Shown: piece after piece, positions 10,440 to 21,629 of the stretch
How the letters are laid out: each line of letters opens with the position of its first letter
Numbering within the stretch: the stretch's first letter is position 1
Source: Eublepharis macularius
Taxonomy: Eukaryota; Chordata; Lepidosauria; Squamata; Eublepharidae
Assembly: GCF_028583425.1 (NCBI RefSeq)
Contig: NC_072805.1
Coordinates: 19,540,001-19,604,000 of the forward strand
Length of the DNA: 64,000 nucleotides
Reading direction: 5' to 3'
Notes under the pieces: generated by a model
What the model was told of the DNA's origin: nothing
The model's database searches: none
The model's input: the letters and a program-made list of their open reading frames with translations, nothing else
Made by a program: the position numbers and the translations under genes

Positions 10440-10660
10440 ACCCTTCTCAAGTGGCAAGCTAGGATCTGGCCATCCAGGTTTGATGCCCTGCCCTGCCCTG
10501 GAAATTGGCTACGTGACCTTGGACCAGTCACATACACTTAAAGCTTAACCCACGTCACAGGGTTGTTGTGCGAGAGAAAAAACAGAGGAGAAGAGAATGA
10601 CGTAAGCTGCTTCGAGTCCCCATGAAGAGAATGGTGGCATAAATAAAATAAAATAAATAA
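10440..10660 (+). repeat. tRNA SINE (type 1), diverged
   Basis: The tRNA-like head is degraded. The body GTGACCTTGGACCAGTCACA ... ACAGGGTTGTTGTG ... GAGAATGACGTAAGCTGCTT is clear. It ends in an AATAA-rich tail. Confidence 0.65.
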
Positions 10661-10999
10661 ATCGTAAAATACTCTCTTCCTCCTCTCCTCCGTAAAACGC
10701 AAGTGTTTCACATCAGTTAACACTGTACAAGTTTATTTTTTCCCTTCATATTTGGAATTTACAAATAACGTAGCTGATCGCCAGGCTGTGGTTTATTTGC
10801 ATATTATGCCGGAAGCACAAGCAAATTTTCCCTTGAACGCCCAGGAGTCTTTTCTCCCAGCTGTTTCACCTTCTGTCTTCAGGATCCACCTCTGAGAGAG
10901 CTGAACCTATCCTCTGACTATGTACTTTTCTCTACCCTCCCCCCCCCCCCCGCAATCAGATTTCTCCTGCTGTTTTTCTTCTGGTAGGGCCTTGTGATC

Positions 11000-11255
11000 A
11001 GAATGTATTAATTTACTTCCTACCTATACCCTGCCTTTGTTCCTGCGGGGACCCAAAGCATCTTACTATAACATTCTCTCTGCCTCAGTTTTATCCTCAC
11101 AACAACCCTGTGAGGTAGGTTAAAGTAAGTGAGAGAGAGGGGGGGTATAACTGGCTCAAGGTCACCCAGCAAGTTTCCGTGGCAGATTGGGGGTTTGAAC
11201 CTGGGTCATCCAGATGCTAGTCTGACACTCTTAACTGCTGCACTATGCTGCTCCC
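11000..11255 (-). repeat. MIR-like tRNA SINE (type 3), reverse
   Basis: CCTCACAACAACCCTGTGAG, AAGGTCACCCAGCAAGTTTC and a box-B-like inverse (TTTGAACCTGGGTC) are in order. The head ends near CTTAACTGCTGCACTATG. Confidence 0.65.
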
Positions 11256-11739
11256 AAACCTTCCCTCAATTGCTGGGAGAAAAATGATCAGGCAGGACAG
11301 GTTTTATCCTTCCTCTGCTCACCTGCCTCTGCTTTCTAGGGATTTGGCAGTGCTCAGATTGGATTATGCTTCTATTGTACTTAGTTGCACCTTCAAAAGC
11401 TGCTTCACCACTGATAGCATGAAAATGACGTTTCTCTCCCATGGCTAGCTGCCACTGTGAGCCTCTGTTAGCTGGGTGTTCCCAGCAGGGTGTTTCCCAT
11501 ATTGCAAATGAGATTTGGGCCACAAACATGACCTCTCGTAGCATGTACAATTTCAGACAGGTGATAAAAACTTCAAACAAACAGGAATCCGGTGGCCCTA
11601 AGAGTAATTTACACACCCGTCTGTTTCATAGGCAAGGCACACCTTCTGCTGCCCAGCTAACTGGGTTTTCCAGAATTCAAAATAAAATATGTATGGATTT
11701 CCTAAATGTAGTTTGGAAAGAATAGAAGCCAGGAAAACT

Positions 11740-12186
11740 CTGATGTGGCTGAGATTTAGCTGGTACCCCCTGCACAGACCACAATGGAAAATTTCCAACA
11801 GTCTTAAAGAGTGTGATAATTTCTGGCAAAATGATTACCGAAGTGGTACTCTGGAGTCTCTTACTAGTCCCATTCACATGTTGCAAGACTCTTCTTCTTT
11901 GGAGGTTTTTAAGAGTAGGCTAGATGGCCACCTAACAGCAATGGTGATTCCATGACAAGATGAATCTAGGCAGATCCAGAGAGGGAGGGCATGAAGGGAT
12001 GATCCGGTGCTAGGCTCTTGTGGCCCTTTCTTATATGCTGGTTGCCACTTTGGAGTCAGGAAGAAATTTTCCTCCAGGCTAAATTGGCTGGGGTTCCTGG
12101 AGGTTTTTTGCCTTCTTATGGGGGAGTAAGAGGGGAGGTAGCTATGAATTTCATGCATTCTGCAGGGGATTGGACTAGATAACCCT
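11740..12186 (+). mobile_element. CR1-like LINE 3' region
   Basis: AAATTTTCCTCCAGGCTAAATTGGC ends in GGATTGGACTAGATAACCCT, a CR1-type terminus (landmarks at 12,065-12,090 and 12,168-12,187). A broken coding remnant lies upstream. The related copy at 23,935-24,112 covers the last 170 bases. Confidence 0.55.

Positions 12187-12188
<2 letters not shown>

Positions 12189-12270
<82 letters not shown>
12189..12270. repeat. (TAA)n microsatellite, 82 bp
   Basis: Uninterrupted TAA repeats, about 27 units, lie exactly at the junction of a CR1 tail and a reversed type 4 SINE. A second, imperfect TTA/ATT tract is at 12,411-12,465. Confidence 0.95.
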
Positions 12271-12271
<1 letters not shown>

Positions 12272-12410
12272 TGCTTATATTCCACCCTTCTGGACAGATT
12301 AGTGCCCACGCAGAGAAGTTAACAAGGTCAGTGTTGTTATTATCCCCACAGTACAGCTGGGGAGCTGGGCCTGAGACGAATGGCTTACCCAAGACCACTT
12401 TTAGAGCTCA
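12271..12410 (-). repeat. tRNA SINE (type 4), reverse, partial
   Basis: GTGCTTATATTCCACCCTTC, TGTTATTATCCCCACAGTAC and AGCTGGGGAGCTGGG are as at 48,600-48,700 reversed. The tRNA end is missing, replaced by the second TTA tract. Confidence 0.6.
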
Positions 12411-12459
12411 TTATTATTATTATTATATTATTATTATTATATTAATAATAATATTATTA

Positions 12460-13025
12460 TTATTTATTGCATTTCTAGTCCACTCTCCCCATTTTAATAT
12501 AAATATTAAAATACAGCATTTTAGGTGCAGAGCTTGGCTCTTGCATCATGCCCTGCACCACACTTATGAGCTCCTGCATGGGTGGTGGACGGTCTTCAGT
12601 GGTATAGCCAGCGAGAGGACAGCCTAGCCCCCACCAAATGCCTGGCGGAACATCTCTGTCTTGCAGGCCCGGTGAAAAGATAGCAAATCCCGCTGGGCCT
12701 TAGTGTCCTCAGACAGAGAGTTCCACCAGGTTGGAGCCAGGACCAAAAAGGCCCTGGCTCTGGTAGAGGCCAGGCGGACCTCCCTCGGGCCAGGGACCAT
12801 CAGCAAGTGCTTATTAGCTGATCGAAGCAACCTCCAGGGAACACATGGGGAGAGGCGGTCCCGAAGGTATGCTGGGCACAGTCCACATAGGGCTTTGTAG
12901 GTCAACACCAGAACCTTGAACCGGACCCGGTACTCAACTGGTAACCAGTGCAGCTGATAGAGGATGGGTGTTATATGTGCCATGATTGGACCTCTGGCAA
13001 CCACTCGTTTCCGGATCAAGCCCAA
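12460..13025 (-). mobile_element. L2/CR1-like LINE, ORF2 C-terminus and 3' UTR
   Basis: The minus-strand frame 13,025-12,624 is open for 133 codons and reads as the C-terminal tail that follows the reverse transcriptase in Jockey/L2/CR1 elements (PILYQLHWLPVEYRVRFKVL, LTYKALCGLCPAYL, W.NSL near the end). The catalytic YxDD region is absent, so this is a 5'-truncated, inactive copy. About 160 bases of 3' UTR and an ATT-rich tail follow. Confidence 0.75.
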
Positions 13026-13099
13026 GGGAAGCCCTGCGTAGCCCTACTCATGGCAGCAGTGGGACTCGAACCAGCAGAGTGCTAATTTGCAGCCTAACC

Positions 13100-14235
13100 A
13101 GTATGCTACAGCAGCTTGGGGTCCCTTCCAGCTTTATGTTTCTATGTATGTGAATCCTGCAGGTATCGTGTTGTAAATTGTAAGATATTGTAAAAAAGAG
13201 CCAGCATATATTCATTTCAAGGTAACCTTGAAGCCAGGTAGCAATAACTGGGTAAATGTTTGTATCAGTTCATTACTACATGCATTGAGTGTAATATTAA
13301 GTATGTACATTAAGTGTATCATGAGAATTAGTCAATGCACATTTTTTAAAAGCCAAGCATGCACTGTATACAGATTATACATGCATTCATGGTGACTTGT
13401 GAACAGGGCTACTAAGGATCATTCAGCCTGGATTAGCTATCCCTAAACTCCATGTGGTACTCCTGATTGGGAAATTGGTTGCCAAAAAGCGGACTCGCTT
13501 CTATGCGTGAGTCAATCAATGTCCAAATGCCAGGGAGCAGCTGAGATGAATAACAGGGACTTGTGCCAAAACTTTGTATGTTGTTCAAGCCAGGAAGCCT
13601 GGGATTAAAGGGCCCTTCTTGTATCGCCAGTTGCATATGAGTGGCCCAGCGGCGAAACTGGTTTTGCAGCCGTGTGTGATTGGCCCCTTTAAAAAAACAC
13701 TTTGCTGATCAGGTACAAAGATGAGCAAGCTTGGTGGTGGCAGAAGTGGCAGAGAAAGGGAGCCAGTTGTTAAGAAATGCTTGCCGTCGCCATTTGACCA
13801 GTTAAGCATTTTTAAGACAAAAGGTAGTTGAGCAAAAATAAAATCTTGTTTGATTTTAGGGGCCACCGGGTTCCTGGTCATTTTCGCTGCAATGGACTTT
13901 CTGCAATAAGTTAATGTAAAATGATAAAATATATTAGCGTTTTTAACTAATGTTAAGTAAACCGGGATTGGGGAGTATTTTGACTTTTAGCTTGCAACAC
14001 CAAGGTCAGTCTATAACCTCAGGGGTTTTTTTAAAAAAAAAAGAAGAAGAGAAAGAAATAAAGCAATGTAAAGTTTTAAAAAAAACCTCGTCTGGGCTAA
14101 GTTAGCAGCAACCCATTTCTTCTTGCATGGAGATATTTGCAAGTTACAGCAGGCGGCTGGGAAGAGAAGTTCTGCTCGGCTGCCAGATCAGAGACTGGCT
14201 GCTGCTAGGTGAATCAGCCCCCCCTTGTGACTTTG
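13100..14235. other. unassigned stretch
   Basis: About 1.1 kb without recognisable exon or repeat. An A-rich run lies at 14,031-14,062. Confidence 0.45.
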
Positions 14236-14239
14236 AAAA

Positions 14240-14460
14240 AAATGGCACTTAATGTGTCAGGCTATGATGTGGGAGACCCCAGTTCAAGTCCCTACTCTGC
14301 AATGGAAGCTTGCTTGGGCTAGTTACATGCTCCCAGCCTAACCCACCTCACAGGGATGTCGCGTGGATAAAATGTAGGAGGAGAATGTTGTAGGCTGCTT
14401 TGGGTCGATATGGGGGTGGGGGTGGGAGGTGGGGTATAAATGAAGTAAAACGTGTAAAAA
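14240..14460 (+). repeat. tRNA SINE (type 1)
   Basis: AATGTGTCAGGCTATGATGT head, box-B-like CCAGTTCAAGTCCC, body with GGATAAAATGTAGGAGGAGA and GGGTATAAATGAAGTAAAA end. Confidence 0.7.
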
Positions 14461-14680
14461 AAATTTAAAAGAGGAGTGCATTCTTGTCTACAGGGAATAT
14501 TTGACTGGACAACAGAGCAGTGTGTGGATCCTGGGTTATTTATTTAGGATATTTATCTATCCTGCCGTTTTAATGACACAGTTTGCAACCCATATGGGTA
14601 ACAACAATAAAGGACCAGCGGGTGTCCTTCCTCCCTTCTATCTAAGACTGCCACCTTTTCTGTGACTGCCCTCAGTCATG

Positions 14681-14933
14681 TACAACAACAACAACATTTG
14701 ATTTATATACTGCCTTGCAGGACAATTTAATGCCCACTCAGAGTGGTTTACAAAGTATGTTATTATTATCCCCACAACAAAACACCCTGTGAGGTAGGTG
14801 GGGTTGAGAGAGCTCCAGAGAGCCGTGACTAGCCCAAGGTCACCCGGCTGGCTTCAAGTGGAGGAGTGGGGAATCAAACCCGGCTCTCCAGATCAGAGTC
14901 CCATGGTCTTAACCACTACACCAAACTGGCTGG
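14681..14933 (-). repeat. tRNA SINE (type 2), reverse
   Basis: A near-complete copy running from AACAACAACAACATTTGATT through ACAAAGTATGTTATTATTAT to the inverse tRNA head TTAACCACTACACCAAACTG. Confidence 0.8.
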
Positions 14934-14954
14934 TGTATGCCCAACTGTAGCCAT

Positions 14955-15165
14955 ATACAGAAGGCGCCTGGACTGTTTTAATGATTTTTAAAAAAATTAT
15001 TACTGATTTTATAGTTTTTACAATTAATTGTTGTGTTCTATGGATGTTGTGAGCCGCCCTGGGCTCACTTGTGGGGAGGGTGGGGTATAAATCCAGTCCA
15101 ATCCAATCCAATTCCATACAATACAATACAATACAATACAATGCAATACAATGCAATGCAATATA
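14955..15165 (+). mobile_element. LINE 3' tail with (CAATA)n run
   Basis: TGAGCCGCCCTGGGCTCACT and GGAGGGTGGGGTATAAAT are the forward form of the tail seen reversed at 889. It is followed by ACAATACAAT-type repeats to 15,162. Confidence 0.6.
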
Positions 15166-15477
15166 AAAATAATTAAAATTGATATGCCAGGGCCCCTTCA
15201 AGTGGCTCTGTAAGCTCTTTTAAATAGATTCTTTTTAATGTCGAGAAAGTAAATAGAGAAAAAAATGTTCTCCCTGTTTCCTAGAACTCCCCCCACCCCA
15301 TGACGTTTACCCGCAATAGTTTCAGGACTAATACATGGAATTGACATGGAATGGTGGAGTTCACTGCCAGTGGTGTATGAAGGGCCATGAGCACAGATGA
15401 GGGGTTAAAGAAATTCATGGATGAGAAGTCAATCAATGGCTACCAGCCACAATGACTAAGGGAAATCTCTATACCCA

Positions 15478-15595
15478 GGGCCAAGCTACACATGACGAAT
15501 GACACTTGAACAGCAAGTGTATTTCTCCCTGTTCACTTGCCCTCCACTCAATCCAGTTGCCGTTCAAGTGTCATTCGTCTTGTGTAGCTTGGCCC
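15478..15595. mobile_element. TNA foldback element, short class (118 bp)
   Basis: Ends are GGGCCAAGCTACACATGACG and an inverse. The inner arms are CACTTGAACAGCAAGTG-like and fold over the whole length. Flanks are CCA and TCA, an eroded TCA duplication. Confidence 0.75.
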
Positions 15596-15599
15596 TCAG

Positions 15600-16345
15600 A
15601 GGCAGTCAAGCTTTGAAGGAAACAGTGTCTTCTTTGCCCTATTTGTAGGCTACCCAGAGCAATTTGCTGGCCACTGTGTGAAACAGGACGCTGAGCCACT
15701 GGCATCTCATGTTAACCCTAAGGTATGCTACGAACACTCCAAAAAGCGAGATGAAACCCCGTTTAAGTCCAGTCATATTTTATTAGAGCTATGAGGAAGA
15801 TGACAGGTAGCGCCAGCTTTGATGTGAAGGGGAAAATGTTCCTCCCTTGGTCTCTCTAAACCAGAACATTATCAGTTCTCATAGCAGGTGCTGACTTCAC
15901 ATGACAGAATGGTCCTCCATATCACAGTAATTTCTGCACGTACACAGGTGACATTAAGAAAGAAGGCCAGCCTAACTTTTGTGTTCAGAGATCCTTCCCC
16001 CCACCCCAACACAGTGGGCATACTCCATCCTGTGGCCTGAAGTGGTACATCTTAAACACAAGTTGATCACCTGGTGAAAACTAAGCTCTTCTGTAAGGAG
16101 TTGGGAATGGGGTGTCAGCCCCGCCCATTAGGATTCTGGCTCTTCAGACAGCCCCATTGTGGTTCCCACACCAGCTGGCCATGAGCCCTGAGAGGCCTTG
16201 TGGTTCTTCTCAGGACAGTGTCCTTGTTCCCAGACGCCATGGCTCCCTTGACCTCAAAAACCCCTGTCAAAATGGCAGCAGCTGCTGAACAAACAACCCC
16301 AGCAGCGTTTTCACATTTGGAGCTGATGGGGTGGAGTTACATTGT
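15600..16345. other. unassigned stretch
   Basis: No exon or named repeat is seen. Confidence 0.4.
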
Positions 16346-16349
16346 TAGA

Positions 16350-16605
16350 ATGTGAATGCGGTGTAATAGTGAGAGTGTTGGGCTGGACTTTAGAAGACCC
16401 AGGTTCAAATCCCCACTTTGCTGTGGAAGCTTGCTGTGTGACCTTGGGCCAGACACACAGACGTGCATGCTTTCTCTCTCTCACCCTAATCTACCTCACA
16501 GGGTTGTTGTGAAGATAAAATGGAGGCGAGGATAACGATGTAAGCCACTTCGGGGAGAAAAGTGGGGTATAAATGAAGAAAATAAGATAAATAAAGCTCA
16601 CAGTG
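16350..16605 (+). repeat. tRNA SINE (type 1)
   Basis: The head GGTGTAATAGTGAGAGTGTT, box-B-like CCCAGGTTCAAATCCCCA and body with GATAAAATGGAGGCGAGGAT are present. It ends in AATAAGATAAATAAA. Confidence 0.75.
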
Positions 16606-16609
16606 AGGA

Positions 16610-17380
16610 AGGAGTGAAGAGGAAGCCTGGGAAATTAAGACTTCAGTTGATGTATGGGGACTAAATTTCAGTGTGCTTCCGAGATACCTTCTAAGCCTGT
16701 CTAAATGAGTATAGTATTACTGAGGCGCGTAGGAAAGGTACATTACATATGGGTGGAGAAAGAACATAGGTTTTATGTGCATGTTTGGTAACAAACAGCA
16801 GGCACCTGTTGAGTGCCTGCCAGTTGCTCTTGATGTTTGGGAGATTGCCTCAGTGGCCTGCGGTGATTTCCTATTTCCTGTGGGAGAGCATGGGAGCACA
16901 GTTCTTTTGTGCTCCTTCAAGCACTGTAGGCTGTGATGCGGGCTTAAAAGAACATAAAAGCACCACGGGCTACTCTACCTGCGTGCATGGATGAAAGAGA
17001 GAAGAGATGGTGTATTTGGGGGGGGGGACAGGAGGGAATCTTTCTGCAGGGTGCCTTTCCAGAAGGCATTTATGATAATTGGATGCCATGGGTTAGAGTA
17101 TCCAGCCCCTTAAAGCAAACCAATGCCATGGTTTAGGGGTTGGCCATTGCTGACGCAGCGGCACAGTCTGTGCTCCGGAGGGATGCCAACAGTGCCCAGC
17201 TCTTTGTGCATCACAAAGCACGGTAGAGGAGAGGAAGAGGTCTCCTTTACTGGCGTGCATTTCCCCTGTCTGCTTCCTGAGCTGGAATACATATTCATGT
17301 ATACCCTATTTTTCACATCGAAGCTCTTTACCTCATCAATCTCGCTTCCTCCATTTAACCACCAGATAACAACCATGAGA
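16610..17380. other. unassigned stretch
   Basis: No exon is recognised. Overlapping open frames on both strands at 17,110-17,620 share no family features; a G run is at 17,019-17,027. Confidence 0.4.
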
Positions 17381-17394
17381 GGTTGGTTTGGCAA

Positions 17395-17460
17395 AGAGCA
17401 TGTGAACAGTCCAAGATCACCCCGCAAGCTTCCATGGCAGAGTGGGGATTCGAACCTGCA
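17395..17460 (-). repeat. tRNA SINE fragment, reverse
   Basis: CCAAGATCACCCCGCAAGCT followed by GAGTGGGGATTCGAACCTG is a reversed box-B region with part of the body. Confidence 0.5.
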
Positions 17461-17919
17461 CCCCCCCCCCATCTTAGTCCAGATCTGTTGTGGAGATGCA
17501 TCAGATTGGTACCTCTGATACTGAGCTTCACCCCAGCCACTGGTTCTGTTCCCCCCTGTCTGCCAAATATCTGTAGGCATGCTTATACGGAAGTTTATCC
17601 TTGTGGTTGTTTCAGTTGCTAAACTAGTACATCAGGGGGGCATCGAGCCTCGCTCCCCTGTTTGAACATAAGAAAGCAACTCTCGTAAGAGCTGGCTGTG
17701 TTGCAATACAGGGTGTGATGTCAGCGTTTGGTTTTTCCCACGAAGCCTCGTGGTGTTCCGGTTTGACAACTGAAGGACTAAACTTGGGACAGGAGAGATT
17801 TCCGTACAGGTGTGCTCTAAAATACTTGAGGGAGATTGATGATTATCTTTACCTTAACTGGGACAGCGTGTCTACTCTGTCTTGTTTTTTAAAAAGGAGC
17901 TGTAGTTGAAATTATCTGA

Positions 17920-18121
17920 GAGCCAAGCCACAAGTGACGCCTTACACAGGTTGGACACTTGTCAGCTTCCCTCAAGTTTTGATGGGAAATGTAGGCGTCC
18001 TGGTTTTACAGCTTGGCTCTCCATTACAGCTGCAAGACCAGGATGCCTACATTTCCCATCAAAACTTGAGGGAAACTGACAAATGTCCAACCTGTGACAG
18101 GCGTCACTTGTAGCTTGGCTC
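17920..18121. mobile_element. TNA foldback element (202 bp)
   Basis: GAGCCAAGCCAC ... inverse ends, TGA duplication at 17,917-17,919 and 18,122-18,124. Arms with TTTTGATGGGAAATGTAGGC fold around a loop near 18,020. Confidence 0.9.
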
Positions 18122-18753
18122 TGAGTCTCCTATTTTTTTAATCAGTTTTTTGCCCCTGTCCACCCCCCCTGCAATTTCATCTCGCAGTGAGTGGTAACTG
18201 GCTCTGTTCTGGGTGAGAGCCTGCTTTGATTCTGCTCGCTCTGCTGTTTTCAGAGAGTCCACAGACAATACAAGGATTTGCCTTGCTGCTACCTCCGGAG
18301 AACTTGGTACTCCGTCAGAGAAAGTGACTGTGATGTTTTGTCATGACTAATAAATAGGCAGTGACACTTTCCTTCCTGGCAGAGAAGGGTGAAGAGAAAT
18401 GGGTTAAGTCAATTCTTTGAATTACAGCAGCTCATTGGAAAGGAAAGTTATGCCAAGATTGCCGACATATAGAAAGGTCAAGGCAGTAATTCCCAAACTG
18501 TGTTCTTTGACAGAGCTACTAGTGTGCTATAAGAAATCCAATAACCAAAGACTTGTTTTAGTCCAAATTATTCAGCTACTGTCAGTACATCTCTGCCTAA
18601 TTAATTGCTCTGGCCTTGCTTCCTTTCTGCATCAGGTGTTCGTTCCTCATCAGCTGAGGTTTAGATTCTTTAATGACTTGCAGAGAAGATAGCAGAATTA
18701 TCTGCCCTCAGAGAGAGGTTGCCTGTTGCATCTCTGGATGTTCTGGTATCTCA

Positions 18754-19107
18754 GAGCCAAGCTACAAGTGACGCCTGACACAGGGTGGACACTTGTCAGC
18801 TTCCCTCAAGTTTTGATGGGAAATGTAGGCATCCTGGTCTTGCAGATTGGCTATCCATTTAATTGAAGTTTACAGAATGGCAATTTATGGGAGGGAGAAC
18901 ATGTGGTTGGGAGGGGAGTGCAGGCGTCGGGCTCTCGCTGGGCGCCCCCCCTTCCCCTCCGCTGTGTGTGTGTAGGGGGGTGGTTCTGTAAACTTCAATT
19001 AAATGGGGAGCCAAGCTGTAAGACTAGGACGCCTACATTTCCCATCAGAACTTGAGGGAAGCTGACAAGTGTCCAACCTGTGTCAGGCGTCACTTGTAGC
19101 TTGGCTC
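18754..19107. mobile_element. TNA foldback element with enlarged hairpin (354 bp)
   Basis: The same ends as the 202-bp class and an exact TCA duplication (18,751-18,753; 19,108-19,110). The centre is replaced by a longer inverted pair (TTAATTGAAGTTTACAGAA at about 18,860 and its inverse at about 18,985) enclosing a GC-rich loop. Confidence 0.85.
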
Positions 19108-19110
19108 TCA

Positions 19111-20599
19111 GGATTGGCTCATGTGGTGTTTGGGCTTCTGTGAGGCTAGGCAGCTGTTGTGCTTCAGAATTGATGCTGGGAGAGGCACAACTGGTTTTTA
19201 TTGGTAAATTAACAGCCCTGAGGGGCCTGATTGGAAGAAGAGGTTAACCCCCACCCACCCACCCACTGCACAGTTTGCCCAGTATCGAATGCACATACCC
19301 TCCAAGAGTTGCTGTTTGTGAAGTGAGTTTTCAGTGTGAATCCAGCTGTTTAAAAGTTTGGGACTCTGTATTTGTCCAATATGAATTAAGCCATTCGAAA
19401 TGTGAGAGACATTGGAATGGCCCCGTTTGCAATGCTAGCTCAGAACAGCTGGCCCCTGGAAGCAGCTTCCAGACCCCAACCTTCTGTGTTCCCCCAGCCA
19501 CCTTTGAAAACAGCCAGCCAGCCCCAAAGGCCTTATAAGCCTTTATGAACTCTCATGAGAGTCCTTTCTTTTCATCTAAACAACCTTGGTAATCTGCAAG
19601 ATCCTGGCTAAACTCTCACTGGAGGAAGGGATCTCACAAGAGTGCGTGTGCCCTGCTGCACTCTTTGGAATAAGCAAGGAGGAAGACCTCTTCCTGATCC
19701 CTGGGAAGAGGCAGGGACAGGAACTGGTGGGACAGGAGGCTGGTGTCTGGTGGGTGTAATGCACAGTCCCCTACTCCCAAAGCTCACAGCCTGAAGCTGC
19801 TGCCTCATTTGGCCTCAGAGCCAGCGGTTTTAGGGTGCAAACAGAACAAAAGTTCGGGATCAGCTCTCTTCTGCATGTGCTGCTGGTTTCAATGGAGATC
19901 TTGTTTCTGCCGTTGCAGAAAGGAAGCCCCTTTGCTTAGCTGGTTATCCACAGTGACTTAATCAATTGTGTAGCCACATACAGATCTTCTATCTTTCCTG
20001 ACCTCACAGGCTCAGCTTTGCAAAAAGGGACTCGACAGGTTGTTTGTGCAAATAAAAACGGCCCACGGAGCTCAGCTGTAGCTTTGCTCGGCTTTCTGTT
20101 TCCCTGGCCAAGAAACAGGGCAGCTCCCACTGCGGGCTCCATTGACACACACACACCACATCCCTTTTCTCTCTTGTGCTTGGCAGAGAGATATAAAGCG
20201 TTCAGGCTGGGGAGGGGGGGGTGTCTCTCCAGTGAGTTCCTGCTTCCCAGCAATGAAATACAGTGGTGCCTTTATGTCTATTGCCTTTGCAATATCTTCC
20301 TTTCTCCCAGCAGAGAAGGGAAAGCCCGAGCATGGCCACATGCCACTTTAAGAGGGCCCCAGTTCACGGTCGTATAGAAAGTGCCCTGTGGAGGCAGGAG
20401 AAACCACACCTATTGAAATCCTCTTTCCAAGGTACAAGAGCTTCTTTGTCTGCCTCTCTCTCCCAAGAGAGCATCCAGACTAGGAGGGAATAATTCATTC
20501 TCCTTCTGCCTCTAAAGCTCTTCCTTTTTTGTTCCAAAGGATGAGTAGATGTGAACGCCATCTCCCTGAAAGCCACTCTCTCAACCGTTACAATTTGGC
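19111..20599. other. repeat-poor stretch of about 1.5 kb
   Basis: No transposon I can recognise lies here, which is unusual for this window. GAGATATAAAG at 20,188-20,198 looks TATA-like, with a pyrimidine-rich stretch upstream. No exon of a known protein is seen. Either an unrecognised old repeat or a regulatory region would fit. Confidence 0.35.
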
Positions 20600-20602
20600 T
20601 GA

Positions 20603-20804
20603 GAGTCAAGCTACAAGTGACGCCTGACACAGGTTGGACACTTGTCAGCTTCCCTCAAGTTTTGATGGGAAATGTAGGCATCCTGGTCTTGCAGCTGTAA
20701 TGGAGAGCCAAGGTGTAAAACCAGGACGCCTACATTTCCCATCAAAACTTGAGGGGAGCTGACAAGTGTCCAACCTGTGTCAGGCGTCACTTGTAGCTTG
20801 GCTC
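20603..20804. mobile_element. TNA foldback element (202 bp)
   Basis: Left end GAGTCAAGCTAC (one change), right end the standard inverse, TGA duplication at 20,600-20,602 and 20,805-20,807. Confidence 0.9.
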
Positions 20805-21014
20805 TGAGTTGCAGGGAGTCTTGCGTAGCTTCCTGTTTGATTGCTTGCTTGGAGTGAGGTGCAGTGAAATTATAGGGGTAGAGGCGATGGGACAAATTCA
20901 AGAGAGATTCTTTGAAACGTGGTCATGCCAAGCTATTTTGCAGAACTTCGTAAGGGGTAAAAAAGGAAATGATATCTATTGCATTTCCCCCCTTCCCCGC
21001 CAAGTAACTTGTGG

Positions 21015-21120
21015 AGATGGTTTTAATTTATTTATTTTATTTTTATTTATGTCATTTATATTCCACCTTTCTCACTGAGGCTCAAGGCGGATTACACTGT
21101 GTAAGATTAGTACAGTCAAA
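21015..21120 (-). mobile_element. L2-like LINE 3' tail, reverse
   Basis: A TTTATTTATTTTATTT tail is followed by ATTCCACCTTTCTCACTGAG and GCTCAAGGCGGATTACACTG, the reverse of the terminus at 47,530-47,590. Confidence 0.6.
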
Positions 21121-21354
21121 ATCAAGGACATTTCCATAAACAATGCCATACGGTTAATAAATACAAGTTTACAAAGACACGGCATTAGCAAGAATCCAAT
21201 ACAGTGTTGAAGAAAGGCTGAAACAGAGCACAAGCAATTCTAGGATTCTCCCTTCCACTGTTGCTGAAGATATGATTTTAGTTATGTATACTCTAATTAT
21301 GCACCTGTATTATGGTAAACTTTGTGTGACTTAATGTAGTTCATTAGCAGGTTG

Positions 21355-21520
21355 TGGAAAAACAGAGAGCATAGGGTCCTAGGGTTGGAAGGGACCTCCA
21401 GAGTTATCTAGTCCAACCCCCTGCACAGTGCAGGAAATTCACAACTACCTCTCCCCCACATACCCACCCCTAGTGACCCCTGCTCTATGCCCAGAAGATG
21501 GCAAAACACCATCAGGATCC
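21355..21520 (-). mobile_element. CR1-like LINE 3' end, reverse
   Basis: TAGGGTTGGAAGGGACCTCC and GTTATCTAGTCCAACCCCCT are the inverse of the CR1 terminus. Confidence 0.65.
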
Positions 21521-21629
21521 CTACCCAAACTGAATGTTCATTTTATAATTAACAACCAATTAATATAGTTAGGAAAAGGGTAGATGAATGAGTCTATAAT
21601 TGCTAGAAGAGACCACCTGTAATCTGTTC

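Noticed and set aside
12186..12398. 70-codon frame ending in poly-Leu
   Set aside because: The leucines are the (TAA)n microsatellite read on the minus strand.
20188..20198. TATA box as a confident promoter
   Set aside because: A single AT-rich motif without an exon or conserved context is not enough; recorded only as a hint.
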